Positions 1-7,292 of a stretch of 32,466 nt of DNA are shown in pieces (positions within the stretch are counted from its first letter, which is position 1; each line of letters begins with the position of its first letter). The position numbers were made by a program, and so were the translations under genes. The stretch is from NCBI RefSeq assembly GCF_000474235.1, contig NZ_BATA01000024.1, forward strand, positions 1 to 32,466, written 5' to 3'. Source of the DNA: Halarchaeum acidiphilum MH1-52-1 (GTDB lineage: Archaea; Halobacteriota; Halobacteria; Halobacteriales; Halobacteriaceae). The notes beneath the pieces were generated by a model. That model was not told the DNA's origin. It worked only from the letters and a program-made list of their open reading frames with translations, and did not search any database.

Positions 1-56
1 ACGTCGATAGCGCCTCGAAGTGCGTGTGAATCGCGGTCTCCGCCGTCGACGTGCAT
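1..56 (-). CDS. 5' end of a gene running off the left edge
   Basis: An ATG at 56-54 shares its A with the TGA stop of the upstream regulator gene (TGATG on the minus strand), an arrangement typical of translational coupling. The 18 visible residues, beginning MHVDGGDRDSHALRGAID, are open to the window edge. The fragment is too short to assign a family. It is read as the second gene of an operon with the winged-helix regulator. Confidence 0.5.
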   Translation of the reverse strand, partial: MHVDGGDRDSHALRGAID

Positions 57-586
57 CAAAGTGCTTCTGCAGCCCCAGTGGCGTCTTCGACTGCGCTGAG
101 GGCGAGTGCTACCTCGGCGAAGGCGAGGTTCCGCCGTGTCGTTCGCCACTCTAGGAGCGTCTCGGTGTCGATATCCGAGTGAGCTCGAACGGCCTCGTCG
201 GGTGAGTTCGCGCCGAACCGGTCGGCGTACGCTCGAAGCTCCTCGCGCATCTCTAGGACACGTGTCGAGAGCGTATCGGTATCCGTCTCATCGAGAATAC
301 GCCGCGCCTGCTCGAGGGCGAGTGAGTCGTTAGCCCGCTGATACAGTGTGCCCTTCGTGTCTGGCGACGCGGTCTCTGCCACGTAGCCGTGTTCGACCAG
401 CGACCGCAGGTGTTTGCGGGCCGTCTGCTCCGACGTGAGGGCGTTCTCGGCGACGGTCGCCGCGCTCATGGGCTCGTACGCCGTGCGCATCACGGACCGC
501 ACGCGGTCAAAGGGGCTGGTATCACGTTTCCAGTCTTCTTTGGCGCGCTCATTCACGTTCTCAAACGTCGGGGCGGGGTCTGGCAT
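56..586 (-). CDS. Winged-helix regulator, DUF7342-like haloarchaeal family
   Basis: The 176-residue protein is probably a DNA-binding regulator. Residues about 25-75 form a winged helix-turn-helix, with a helix around AATVAENALTSEQTARKHL followed by the wing VEHGYVAET. The C-terminal half is a long charged helical region rich in Arg and Glu (LEMREELRAYADRF), probably for dimerisation. The ATG at 586 is preferred over an in-frame TTG one codon earlier. The gene has its own promoter region at 590-654 with a perfect dyad, so autoregulation is likely. It lies downstream of the transglycosylase-like gene and is coupled to the gene that runs off the left edge. The family name is from memory of similar haloarchaeal proteins; the fold is visible, the target is not. 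Confidence 0.75.
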   Translation of the reverse strand: MPDPAPTFENVNERAKEDWKRDTSPFDRVRSVMRTAYEPMSAATVAENALTSEQTARKHLRSLVEHGYVAETASPDTKGTLYQRANDSLALEQARRILDETDTDTLSTRVLEMREELRAYADRFGANSPDEAVRAHSDIDTETLLEWRTTRRNLAFAEVALALSAVEDATGAAEAL

Positions 587-610
587 CAAGCTAACGTACG
601 ATACGTAAGT

Positions 611-632
611 ATATCATTCCTCGGAATGATAT
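611..632. promoter_or_regulatory. Perfect 10-bp dyad in the regulator's promoter
   Basis: ATATCATTCC and GGAATGATAT face each other with a 2-bp spacer, 25-46 bp upstream of the regulator's ATG and over the TATA-like GATATAC on the minus strand. Size, symmetry and position suit an operator for the winged-helix protein encoded directly downstream. This is inference from position. Confidence 0.6.
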
Positions 633-654
633 TTCAACCCACTGGATTATAACG

Positions 655-1587
655 CTATCTGGCTGGGAAGACGACGCTCTGCTCGCCGGCGAGTTCCTCG
701 AGATAGTTTCGCTGACGGTGTGTGAAGTAGCAGTCGTAGCTGCAGTACCCGAGGACGGCGCTGGTATCGTACTCGACGACGGATGGGCCACGAGTGATCG
801 TCCAGATGTTCGCCCCGCACCGTTCGCAAGCAGCACTCTCAAGGTCGCTCGTCGTCGGCCCACGATACTCGACAGCCAGCCCCGTCTCGTTGGGTGAAGA
901 CCGTGGCCAGACGCCGTGTGTCTGCCAGAACTCGCGCGTCTGCTTGAGGCTCTGCCGGACGGTTTCACGAACGGTGGCGTGGTCGGCGTCGCGGCCACTG
1001 TCGTCCCAGCCGTCCGCCGTCCAGAACTCGCCGAACTGTGCGACGCGATGTGCGCCGTTCCAGTCGAGGCCGACGATGTCCGCAGGTGGATCGCCCGTGA
1101 GGGTCGGCCGGGTAAGTTGGTCGACGACGTCGCGTTGCTTGGGTGGACTGCCGCCGAGGATGTGGACGCGGCGTCCACGCCACTCGCACAGATCGGAGAA
1201 CTCGTGCGCGAGTCGGTCGGCGTAGCCACGCGAGTACCCGAGGACGATATCGTCCGGAATCGCCTCAATCGCCGCTCGGCACTTCGGGACGATCACGAGC
1301 TCGGCATCCGGATAGCTCGCCTTGATCTCACGGACGGCGTCGACATATCGCGCGACGCCTGCTTCGTCGTAGGCGTCCCCGACGATGCCCACACGCGGTT
1401 CGTACTCGAAGAATCGCTCCAAGTACTGCTTGAGGTCGGGGTTGTGGAAGTCGTTGTCGAGAATTCCGACTGGGTGGTCGAATCCACAGTACTGGTCTTG
1501 CTGGTAGGTGCAGTCCTCGCGAAAGCCGGGGAGGTATCCGAGTCTGTACGCGTCCAGCGTGAACGGCACGCGATGGAGGAATGCCAC
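655..1587 (-). CDS. TIM-barrel protein resembling tRNA/DNA-guanine transglycosylases (DUF6610-like)
   Basis: The 310-residue protein has alternating strands and helices typical of a TIM barrel: VGIVGDAYD (66-74), ELVIVPKC (96-103), DIVLGYSRG (113-121), VHILGGSPPK (141-150) and ADIVGLDWNGAHRVAQFGEF (169-188). The HILGGSP segment and the late DxxGLDW...G segment resemble the closing strands of TGT and DpdA, which exchange guanine for a 7-deazaguanine in RNA or DNA. Two cysteine pairs near the C-terminus (C254/C257 and C282/C286) look like a zinc site. The GTG at 1587 may not be the true start: an ATG at 1655 opens MALNTHAASRTSSEVAKRA in another frame, and one extra base near 1600 would join it to ADYVAFLHRVPF. 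The gene would then be frameshifted, with its start 76 bp from the dyad at 1732. Substrate and activity are inferred. Confidence 0.65.
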   Translation of the reverse strand: MAFLHRVPFTLDAYRLGYLPGFREDCTYQQDQYCGFDHPVGILDNDFHNPDLKQYLERFFEYEPRVGIVGDAYDEAGVARYVDAVREIKASYPDAELVIVPKCRAAIEAIPDDIVLGYSRGYADRLAHEFSDLCEWRGRRVHILGGSPPKQRDVVDQLTRPTLTGDPPADIVGLDWNGAHRVAQFGEFWTADGWDDSGRDADHATVRETVRQSLKQTREFWQTHGVWPRSSPNETGLAVEYRGPTTSDLESAACERCGANIWTITRGPSVVEYDTSAVLGYCSYDCYFTHRQRNYLEELAGEQSVVFPAR

Positions 1588-1731
1588 GTAGTCTGCTCGG
1601 CGCGCTTCGCGACCTCGCTGCTGGTACGACTCGCGGCGTGCGTGTTGAGTGCCATCGGAGAATCCGCGAGATCACCGGACTGGGCCTCGCTCCCTCTCCG
1701 ATGGGCCGATAAACCCCGATAGCGTCAAGTA

Positions 1732-1771
1732 TTAACCAGCATCCCGTGAACTGGCAGTCTTTGTTGGTTAA
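1732..1771. promoter_or_regulatory. Shared dyad, copy 1 (upstream of transglycosylase-like gene)
   Basis: TTAACCAGCA (1732-1741) and TGTTGGTTAA (1762-1771) form an inverted repeat with a 20-bp spacer. The left arm has one base change from the window consensus TTAACCAACA. It lies 144 bp upstream of the GTG of the minus-strand gene, or 76 bp upstream of the alternative ATG. An IS6 element begins 11 bp beyond the right arm. Confidence 0.75.
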
Positions 1772-1782
1772 GAACACGCCGG

Positions 1783-2523
1783 CACTGTCTAGTTGAGTCA
1801 ATTTGAGGAACGAGCAGATCGTTGAGTTTCTTGTCCAAAGATGCTCGTAGACCTGCTCAGCGAGTGCTATGGCGCGGATTTAGACGAATCTTGGGAGAAC
1901 GAGCGGACGGCGACGCCCGTCAGGGCGTTCGCCGTCCGCCTCCACGCAACTGGTTGTTCGCTCCGCGAGACAACAACGATCTTAGCGGAATTCGGCGTTG
2001 AACGCTCGCACGGAGCGGTCTGGAACTGGGTGCATCGGCTGGCTGACAGTGGGTGCAACCCGCCCGAGGCGCAGCCGAAGCGGGTCGCCGTTGACGAGAC
2101 CGCTGTCAAGATTAACGGCGAGTGATCTTGGTTATATGCTGCAATAGATATCGAGACGAAGTTGATCCTCGACGTCGCGTTGTTTGGTCGGCATGGCACC
2201 GATCCGGCAGCTGCGTTTCTGCATCGACTCACCGAGAAACACGATCTCTCAGAGGCTGAGTTTCTCGTTGATGCCTACGGCTATCTGACTGTCCTCGCTC
2301 GATTAGGATTGAGCGGTCAGCTCGACTATACTGACCGGAATCATATCGAAAAGTGGTTCCACACCCTCAAAATGCGAATCGACCGCTTCCATCACTCGTG
2401 GGTCGCAGTCGGTCGAGCGCACGCGAGTGGATTGAGCAGTTTGTACATTACTACAACCATCACAGACCGCATCAAGCTCTCGATGGCAAAACGCCAGCTG
2501 AGGAGGTGCTGAACTAGACAGTG
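1783..2523 (+). mobile_element. IS6-family insertion sequence (ISH14/ISH15-like), inactive
   Basis: The 741-bp element is bounded by 12-bp perfect terminal inverted repeats, CACTGTCTAGTT at 1783-1794 and its reverse complement at 2512-2523. It contains one transposase gene that fills almost its whole length, as is normal for haloarchaeal IS6 elements. The 8 bp on each side (CACGCCGG and ACGTTCGG) do not match, so there is no clear target duplication. A deletion or recombination on one side, or an old insertion, would explain this. Confidence 0.85.
1841..2517 (+). pseudogene. IS6-family transposase, broken by a stop and a frameshift
   Basis: The N-terminal part carries the helix-turn-helix (CSLRETTTILAEFGVERSH) and the first catalytic Asp in VAVDETAVKINGE. 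A TGA at 2123-2125 replaces the Trp codon expected in the motif NGEWSWLYAAID. The frame continues as LYAAIDIETKLILDVALFGR through the second Asp region (FLVDAYGYL) and the Glu region (RNHIEKWFHTLKMR). Near 2403 one G appears to be missing: the third frame then restores REWIEQFVHYYNHHRPHQAL and ends at the TAG at 2515. All DDE segments are recognisable, but no intact protein can be made from this copy. Confidence 0.9.
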
Positions 2524-2706
2524 ACGTTCGGCTGCGAGACGTTCAGAGATACCGAACAGGTGTATATCCTCTACGCTGAGAACACGGAGCCCACGCTCCT
2601 GGGCCATTAGACGGTGGCGGCCAATCGGGAGGATGCCATGGCGGGGCCGCCGGCGAGATCGCGCATTCTGAATCTCGGGCTGGCCACCGTCACAGCGCGG
2701 ATGAAG
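2518..2706. other. Gene remnant and inverted repeat beside the IS6 element
   Basis: Plus frame 2521-2610 reads VTFGCETFRDTEQVYILYAE and stops at TAG 2608. It has protein-like composition but no convincing start, so it may be the 3' end of a gene cut by the IS6 insertion. GACGGTGGC (2610-2618) and GCCACCGTC (2683-2691) form a 9-bp inverted repeat around a GC-rich loop. No complete gene is supported here. Confidence 0.35.
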
Positions 2707-2931
2707 TTATGGATAGGGCGGCCCGGACGAACCGATATTGAGGGATCCGCTCGGACTTCCGCCGCCAGCTGAAACGCCGGTCCGACGGGGCGAATCTGAC
2801 GCTGGCACCGGTCTCGGGGCAGGAACTCTCGGGTGCGATTGCGATCGCTGGTCCAGCTGGTTCAAAGCCTGCTCCATGTCGGCGGTGACTGACTGCGAAC
2901 TGGGAGAGCCGTGGACGAAAGGAGAACTCAC
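2707..2931 (-). CDS. Small Ser/Pro-rich hypothetical protein coupled to the membrane protein gene
   Basis: A GTG at 2931-2929 overlaps the TGA stop of the upstream membrane protein gene as GTGA, which suggests translational coupling. The product has 74 residues, with a short helix (TADMEQALNQLDQRSQ) followed by a Pro/Ser/Gly-rich tail. There is no recognisable domain or signal peptide. The support is only the overlap and the downstream position, so this may be a spurious ORF. Confidence 0.4.
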   Translation of the reverse strand: MSSPFVHGSPSSQSVTADMEQALNQLDQRSQSHPRVPAPRPVPASDSPRRTGVSAGGGSPSGSLNIGSSGPPYP

Positions 2932-4073
2932 ACAGCGCTCCGGAGAGCATAATTGAACAGCAGGGAGGTCACGTACGGAAGGACGAGCGCGAAGAGGACT
3001 TCCTGCACCATCGCGAACTCAATGGGGAACTCGCTGGTCGCTTGGACCCACTCCATACGAATGTAGTTGTAGGTGTACTGACTCGCATCGTCGGTCGATT
3101 CGGGCTCGGCGTAGGGGAACAACTCGTCGGTTGAGCCCACGGCACGAGAGGTATCGGCCAGGGCCTCAATCTTGGCCCCTTTGGCGGCCGCAAGGTACGA
3201 TTTGATCCAGAGCATCGGCCCAAAGAAGAGCACAAGCCCGACGGCGAGGCCGGTGATCAGGAGGCCTGAGGAGAACAGGTCCGTTGGGCTCGTTCCGGCC
3301 GCGATGGTCTGGAAGACCGCGAATAGTGTCAAGAGGACGAAGTAGAAGACGGAGACGGACTTGAACAAGATGCCAGCGGGGACTAGTCCCGCGTAGCCGT
3401 GGGGATCCGAGAAATTGATGAGTGTGGCCCGCTCGATCTTGAACGGTAGCACGACTAACGCACCCACTACGGCGGCGAGGAACTCCGCGCCGATAGGGTA
3501 CAGCACGAAGGGAATGATAACATAAAACCGAACTACGGCGACTGCCTGCCCGGCTAGTTCTGCGACTGGGCCGATCAGGCCCGCCGGATTGGTGAGTAGT
3601 TGGGCCCAGTAGACGGCGAGACCGACGCCCAAGACCACGTAGCGAACAGGTTGGTGAACGAGGACGTCAAGGTCGGCATCGGTTTTTCCCGTCGGGTTCT
3701 CAGGAACCCCCATGGCCGTGAGGAGCCGACCAATGAGACGCCCCTCGATATCAAGTTCTTCCAGGTCCGCGTCAATGGCATCGGGAAGGCCGTTGATGGC
3801 GGTTCGGTAGCGAACTTTCGTGCGCAGGAGGATCCATACCATGACCGGCCACGCGACCACTTGGAAGACTTCGCCAGGGTTGGAGACGAACGAAAGCGTC
3901 CCTGTCTGAAGCCATCCGACGGCCGAGAGGACGGGAAGGTGGAACAATACGACGACGAGGGTGAACAGAAACGCCCCCGTCGCGGGCAGGCCAAGACGTT
4001 CTGCAAGGCGGTTGAACCCGGCGTAGGCGGCGGCCCGTTCGATCCATAACGTCTTGACTTGGAGAGTCGGCAT
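2928..4073 (-). CDS. Multi-pass membrane protein, function unknown
   Basis: From the ATG at 4073 the product has 381 residues with about seven to eight hydrophobic segments. They include FLFTLVVVLFHLPVLSAVGW near the N-terminus, VFQVVAWPVMVWILL, YVVLGVGLAVYWAQLL, FYVIIPFVLYPIGAEFLAAV, SVSVFYFVLLTLFAVFQTI, LLITGLAVGLVLFFGPMLWI and a last one near the C-terminus. An acidic cytoplasmic-like loop (DAIDADLEELDIEG) lies between the second and third. No transporter motif is recognised. The open frame continues upstream to 4568, but that part translates a PIN gene partly out of frame, so the long ORF is an artefact of decay. The ATG at 4085 is an alternative start. Confidence 0.7.
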   Translation of the reverse strand: MPTLQVKTLWIERAAAYAGFNRLAERLGLPATGAFLFTLVVVLFHLPVLSAVGWLQTGTLSFVSNPGEVFQVVAWPVMVWILLRTKVRYRTAINGLPDAIDADLEELDIEGRLIGRLLTAMGVPENPTGKTDADLDVLVHQPVRYVVLGVGLAVYWAQLLTNPAGLIGPVAELAGQAVAVVRFYVIIPFVLYPIGAEFLAAVVGALVVLPFKIERATLINFSDPHGYAGLVPAGILFKSVSVFYFVLLTLFAVFQTIAAGTSPTDLFSSGLLITGLAVGLVLFFGPMLWIKSYLAAAKGAKIEALADTSRAVGSTDELFPYAEPESTDDASQYTYNYIRMEWVQATSEFPIEFAMVQEVLFALVLPYVTSLLFNYALRSAV

Positions 4074-4124
4074 GGGGCATCCCATTGATGCATACCAGAA
4101 AAACGTTCTGTTGGACTGTGAATG

Positions 4125-4568
4125 GCTGGAGTTCGGCGAACGATTCGCCGTTCCTGAGAATCGTTGGATCTCGCTCCCGCTGGTCGAACGCAAGAACGAG
4201 AATCGGTGCGTCTTTTGCCTGAATTCTCCAGACGCGTGCAAGGGTTTGAATTGCTGGCGCTGATCGCTGCTCTCGCACGAGCGACGCACTCCATCGCGAA
4301 TCGATGGCGTTTCAATGAGCCCTGTCATTCGCGTGATCCGTGTCAGAAAGCTGGTTTTGGCGGTATTACGGGCAGCTGCCGAAAGGCTCTGCGTCCGGTC
4401 GAATGCAGCAAGAGCCTCTTGGACCATGTACGCGTTGATTGCTGACGTCGCGTCACCACAGGCAATCTCTGCGAGAGGGACAACCGCGTGGTCGTTGGTT
4501 TGCAGCGCTCCGAAGACCCAGAGATTTGTATCCAGAATCTCTGCCGTGTTGAATAGATGCTGAGTCAC
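4125..4568 (-). pseudogene. PIN-domain RNase (VapC-like), frameshifted
   Basis: The first frame begins at GTG 4568 and reads AEILDTNLWVFGAL, the first strand of a PIN domain with its catalytic Asp, then a helical stretch to about RMTGLIETPSIRDGV near 4290. The second half appears in another frame as TLARVWRIQAKDAPILVLAF and DPTILRNGESFAEL. The QAKDAPIL segment with the following strand is characteristic of haloarchaeal PIN proteins. One or more small indels between about 4280 and 4300 separate the halves. The end runs into the membrane-protein start without a proper stop. The IS5 element adjoins the GTG, so the original start and any antitoxin gene may have been lost. Confidence 0.7.
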
Positions 4569-4570
4569 GG

Positions 4571-5392
4571 TTAGAGTGGCTCACAGAGTGGTTCTATGTT
4601 CGAGATGGCGAACATGAGGACGATTTCACGGAACTGTCGATACCAGCCCAGCGCTCGCACGGCGTCGCCGTGCGAGCGCTTCGTTGTCGAATAGGAAGTT
4701 TCAGCCATCCAGCGCTGAGAGTAGCCTTTTGCCCGGATGAGCGCGTTATGTCCAAGCGTCAACGATCTTAACCCACGTTGTAAGATGAGTGGCTCGATGC
4801 CCAGCGCGTAGAACTCGTACTTCGTGACCCAGTTGTGGAAGGCTTTGTCGGCAGCTACGGACTGCAGGTCGTCCGCGTTCCGGCGGACGACCTGCGGCCC
4901 GGTCTTCGTATCGTGTTTCCACCGGGCAGAAATGTGTACGTCGAGAACGGTAAGAGAGCCTCTATCGGTTAATATCGTTGCTTTCAGTATTTGAACGTCA
5001 CTTCCCGACCGCTGGCGGTAGTACGATGAGGCAGAGCGGCGGTCGAAGAACGGACTGTCGAGAGCTGCGTGACCGGACTGCGGGTGTTGCTGCGCGGAAA
5101 CGCGCAGCAACGCCCGCCACACCCACATTTTCAGCCGGTCGAACGACTTGTAGATCGTCGTGTACTCCGGCAGATCGTTCCGATCTAAGCCGAGTCCATC
5201 ACGAATCTCGGCCATGTACTTCAGCCGATTTGGCGTTTCTCGGTAGCTGTGGTCTTCTTCGAGCCGCAAGCAGTGCAGGACGACGTGCTTCTAGCGGGTG
5301 AACCCGCTGCTGGTGGGTTCACCCGCATGCTTTCCCAACGCTTGTTTGACTAGACGACACTGCTCAACGAAGTCAAGGATATCGACTTCCAT
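4571..5392 (-). pseudogene. IS5-family transposase with an in-frame amber codon
   Basis: Translation starts at ATG 5392 (MEVDILDFVEQCRLVKQALG) and reaches a TAG at 5293-5291, in a context (GFTR-stop-KHVVLHC) where relatives have Trp, so TGG to TAG is the likely change. The rest is open to 4571 and shows the typical haloarchaeal IS5 segments LEEDHSYRETPNRLKYM, SAQQHPQSGHAALDS with the first catalytic Asp, DRRSASSYYRQRSG, VLDVHISARWKHDTKTGPQV, VAADKAFHNW and ETSYSTTKRSHGDAVRALGW. Only the part after the stop (232 residues) is a continuous ORF. Four near-perfect hairpins lie in this coding sequence. Confidence 0.9.
4650..5326. repeat. Four perfect hairpins inside the IS5 transposase gene
   Basis: The inverted repeats are at 4650-4664/4666-4680 (15-bp arms, 1-nt centre), 4864-4876/4883-4895 (13-bp arms, 6-nt loop), 5086-5096/5101-5111 (11-bp arms, GAAA tetraloop) and 5294-5305/5315-5326 (12-bp arms, 9-nt loop). 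All arms are perfect. They are internal to the reading frame and are not the IS termini. Confidence 0.85.
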
Positions 5393-5480
5393 GGACAGAA
5401 TCGATTTCCTCGGCTTCACCCTTCTAACCCATGATATTAGCCGATTAGAACGCTATTCAACACGGCAAATTTATCACACC

Positions 5481-5678
5481 ATGAGTGACGTAGATCGTCC
5501 CGAACCGTGTGAGCACTGCGAGCCCAAACTCCTCAAAATGGCGGAAGGTGACACATATGACTGTCCTAATTGTGGGAATGAGTGGGCAGCGGATCCTGCT
5601 GGGGTATGGCCTGCTGACGAGATTTCTGACGATGGCATTCATCCAGAAACCCGAGAGATGGATGATGTGATACTCTGA
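5481..5678 (+). CDS. Small zinc-ribbon-like protein
   Basis: The 65-residue acidic protein has two CxxC knuckles, CEHC at residues 10-13 and CPNC at 28-31, typical of a four-cysteine zinc ribbon. The tail is Asp/Glu-rich and ends MDDVIL. The ATG at 5481 was chosen because a TATA-like AAATTTATC lies about 10-15 bp upstream and the upstream extension is not protein-like. No partner gene is evident. Small zinc proteins of this kind are common in haloarchaea and mostly uncharacterised. Confidence 0.65.
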   Translation: MSDVDRPEPCEHCEPKLLKMAEGDTYDCPNCGNEWAADPAGVWPADEISDDGIHPETREMDDVIL

Positions 5679-5769
5679 GGATTGAAGGAGGGCTCAGAAT
5701 TCTTTTCTTCCGACGCTGCCCAGCTATAAGACGCATTTGAGAGATGTGTGATCGTCTTAGTGGGCTATC

Positions 5770-5970
5770 TTGGCATCAAGGGAAACCCAAGCTGAACACT
5801 TTAAGGCCTTCCAGCAGGTCGTCGACATCGTCCGGTTAGACGGGATCCAAGGCGGCGGCGAATACCTCGTCTCCCCGGTGACTGAGGTTAACCCGCAAGG
5901 CGAAGAGTTCGTGACTTGGCCCATTTCCAACCTTGAGAGAGAAGCCGCATTCGAAGTCGCCGCTACCTAA
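5770..5970 (+). pseudogene. Short ORF of unknown origin before the AbiEi remnant
   Basis: The frame starts at a TTG and encodes 66 residues, including FQQVVDIVRLDGIQGGGEYL and EVNPQGEEFVTWPISNLE. Composition is protein-like, but there is no ATG, no clear ribosome site and no recognised domain. It ends 14 bp before the AbiEi-like frame. It may be a remnant of an unrelated gene joined to the AbiEi fragment. Confidence 0.3.
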
Positions 5971-5984
5971 TCTACGCTAAGTAG

Positions 5985-6509
5985 GTGTGCGGATATTCCA
6001 ACTACCAATCAGATTCAGAGGTTCCAACGACCGTATTTGCCGCAACCACGGACCAGGTGCCGGACCGGGATATCCACGGTGTGGCCTATACGTTCGTTAC
6101 GATAACCGCGGCCAAGTTCTTCGGCTACGACTCGCTGGCGGTTGACGCCCATCAGGTGAACGTGGCGAGTGTGGAGAAAACCCTCGTCGACTGTGCTGAC
6201 CACCCAGAGTACTGCGGCGGCATCGGCGAACTGGCGAGGGGGCTGGCGGCCGCTGACTTGGAGTCGGCATCGATAACCGAGTATTTGCTACGGCTGGGGA
6301 ATGGGGCCGCGATCAAACGAATCGTGTATCTCGCAGACCTCTTGGAGATCGACCTTGGACAGCGGGACGAATTGATTGACGCGTTCACCTCCGGGTATTC
6401 GAAGCTGGATCCGACCCGCGGCGACGAGGGACGCCATGTGAGCGAGTACCGATTACTGGTGAATGTGCCAGAGGACGAGATCACGACCGTGGTCGGTGGT
6501 AGATCGTGA
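5985..6509 (+). pseudogene. AbiEi-like antitoxin, N-terminally truncated orphan
   Basis: The 174-residue frame matches the C-terminal part of AbiEi-family antitoxins of type IV toxin-antitoxin systems: VPTTVFAATTDQVPDR, then GVAYTFVTITAAKFFGY, then VNVASVEKTLVDCADHPEYC and GGIGELARGLAAA. The N-terminal winged helix expected before this part is absent. The frame is preceded by YLIYAK and a TAG at 5982, so the GTG at 5985 is only a formal start. No AbiEii nucleotidyltransferase toxin follows; the next genes are hicA and hicB on the other strand. The fragment is probably non-functional. Confidence 0.65.
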
Positions 6510-6610
6510 TTTCTGATGTGAGGGTGTGGGCGGTGGCATGACAGGACTGTGTGACGGTAGGGTTGGCAGAACCGCCCTCCGTGAATCAGCAGATACGAGG
6601 GACGCAGCGG

Positions 6611-6862
6611 TCAGCTGTTTCGGTTGATCCAGCGGCAGAAGGAGTCAAAGTCTTCGGCGCCACACTTGTCAGCAATGTTCCGAAGCGTATTCCCACCGAC
6701 CTCGTGGCCCACCGGGATGGATACCAGCCGAACCTTGGAGTTGTGTTCGCCCGGTGGGTCCCAGCGCATCCGGACGTGGCTCCCCTCACGGCCGACGAAG
6801 GTGTAGTTGTGCTTGGAGAGGACCTTGACGATGTCACGACCGGGAAAATGCCTACGGACCAC
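6611..6862 (-). CDS. hicA: HicA-family mRNA interferase toxin
   Basis: The 83-residue protein has the double-stranded RNA-binding-like HicA fold: GRDIVKVLSKHNYTFVGREG with GSHVRMRW (the catalytic-type His after Gly-Ser), then a short strand pair ending VRLVSIPVGHEV and the helix GNTLRNIADKCGAEDFDSF. HicA toxins cleave mRNA and tmRNA and are held inactive by HicB. The GTG at 6862 lies 2 bp after the hicB stop, so the pair is one transcript with the antitoxin first, the reverse of the commonest bacterial order. Length and motifs are complete. Confidence 0.88.
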   Translation of the reverse strand: MVRRHFPGRDIVKVLSKHNYTFVGREGSHVRMRWDPPGEHNSKVRLVSIPVGHEVGGNTLRNIADKCGAEDFDSFCRWINRNS

Positions 6863-6864
6863 CG

Positions 6865-7179
6865 TTACCGCATGAACTCGGGCGGTTGCGTCCCGGCCTC
6901 GCGCGACTCCTTAACCTCGGACGGGTCAATGCCAAGCTCCTCCAGCAGTTCCTTCTCTTCCTCCCAGGTGTCGATGGATTCGCCCGCTTCGCCCGTGTGG
7001 AGTGCCACCGCCTCGTCGAGCATCTCCAACGCTTCTTCACGCGTCGCGCCCACAGACCCGACGCCGAGATCCTCGTCGACCGCCGACCAGTTCTCGGTCT
7101 CCCCGTCCCACGTCAGCGAGATATTCCGCGAGTCGGGGCTATCCGTAGTCGAGGCGTTGTTCGGCGTGTCGGTGCTCAT
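6865..7179 (-). CDS. hicB: HicB-family antitoxin
   Basis: The 104-residue protein shows the partial RNase H-like HicB fold: ISLTWDGETENWSAVDEDLG followed by VGSVGATREEALEMLDEAVALH, with an acidic C-terminal tail. There is no evident DNA-binding extension, so any autoregulation would need another factor. ATG 7179 starts the conserved part; an upstream in-frame extension is not conserved-looking. It lies 71 bp downstream of shared dyad copy 2 and is followed by hicA after 2 bp. Confidence 0.85.
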   Translation of the reverse strand: MSTDTPNNASTTDSPDSRNISLTWDGETENWSAVDEDLGVGSVGATREEALEMLDEAVALHTGEAGESIDTWEEEKELLEELGIDPSEVKESREAGTQPPEFMR

Positions 7180-7250
7180 ACCGTCCTGTTGGCGCTCCGG
7201 TCGCAAAAAGGATTCGGGCGTGTCAGACCGCGGCGATCGCCCATGAGAGC

Positions 7251-7292
7251 TTAACCAACAATTCGAAGGAAGCCGATCCCTTTGTTGGTTAA
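7251..7292. promoter_or_regulatory. Shared dyad, copy 2 (upstream of hicBA)
   Basis: TTAACCAACA (7251-7260) and TGTTGGTTAA (7283-7292) are perfect inverted arms with a 22-bp spacer, 71 bp upstream of the hicB ATG. The right arm overlaps the stop of the truncated ardC copy. Confidence 0.85.

Larger units (their letters stand above)
4569..5430 (-). mobile_element. IS5-family insertion sequence, inactive
   Basis: The element of about 0.86 kb contains one transposase gene. Imperfect terminal inverted repeats are visible: GGTTAGAGTGGC at the left end (4569) and GGTTAGAAGGGTG on the minus strand at the right end (about 5417-5429). No target duplication is clear. The left end abuts the GTG of the PIN pseudogene. 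Confidence 0.7.

Noticed and set aside
916-1722. 268-codon plus-strand ORF opposite the transglycosylase-like gene
   Set aside because: Its valine- and glutamate-rich repeats are the antisense of a gene with clear strand and zinc motifs, and it has no plausible promoter.
1775-2531. 8-bp target duplication around the IS6 element
   Set aside because: CACGCCGG and ACGTTCGG differ at several positions, so no duplication can be claimed.
4541-4555. GTGTTGAATAG near 4545 as a second MITE end
   Set aside because: Only 11 bp match the MITE terminus, no partner end or target duplication is present, and the bases lie in the PIN coding sequence.
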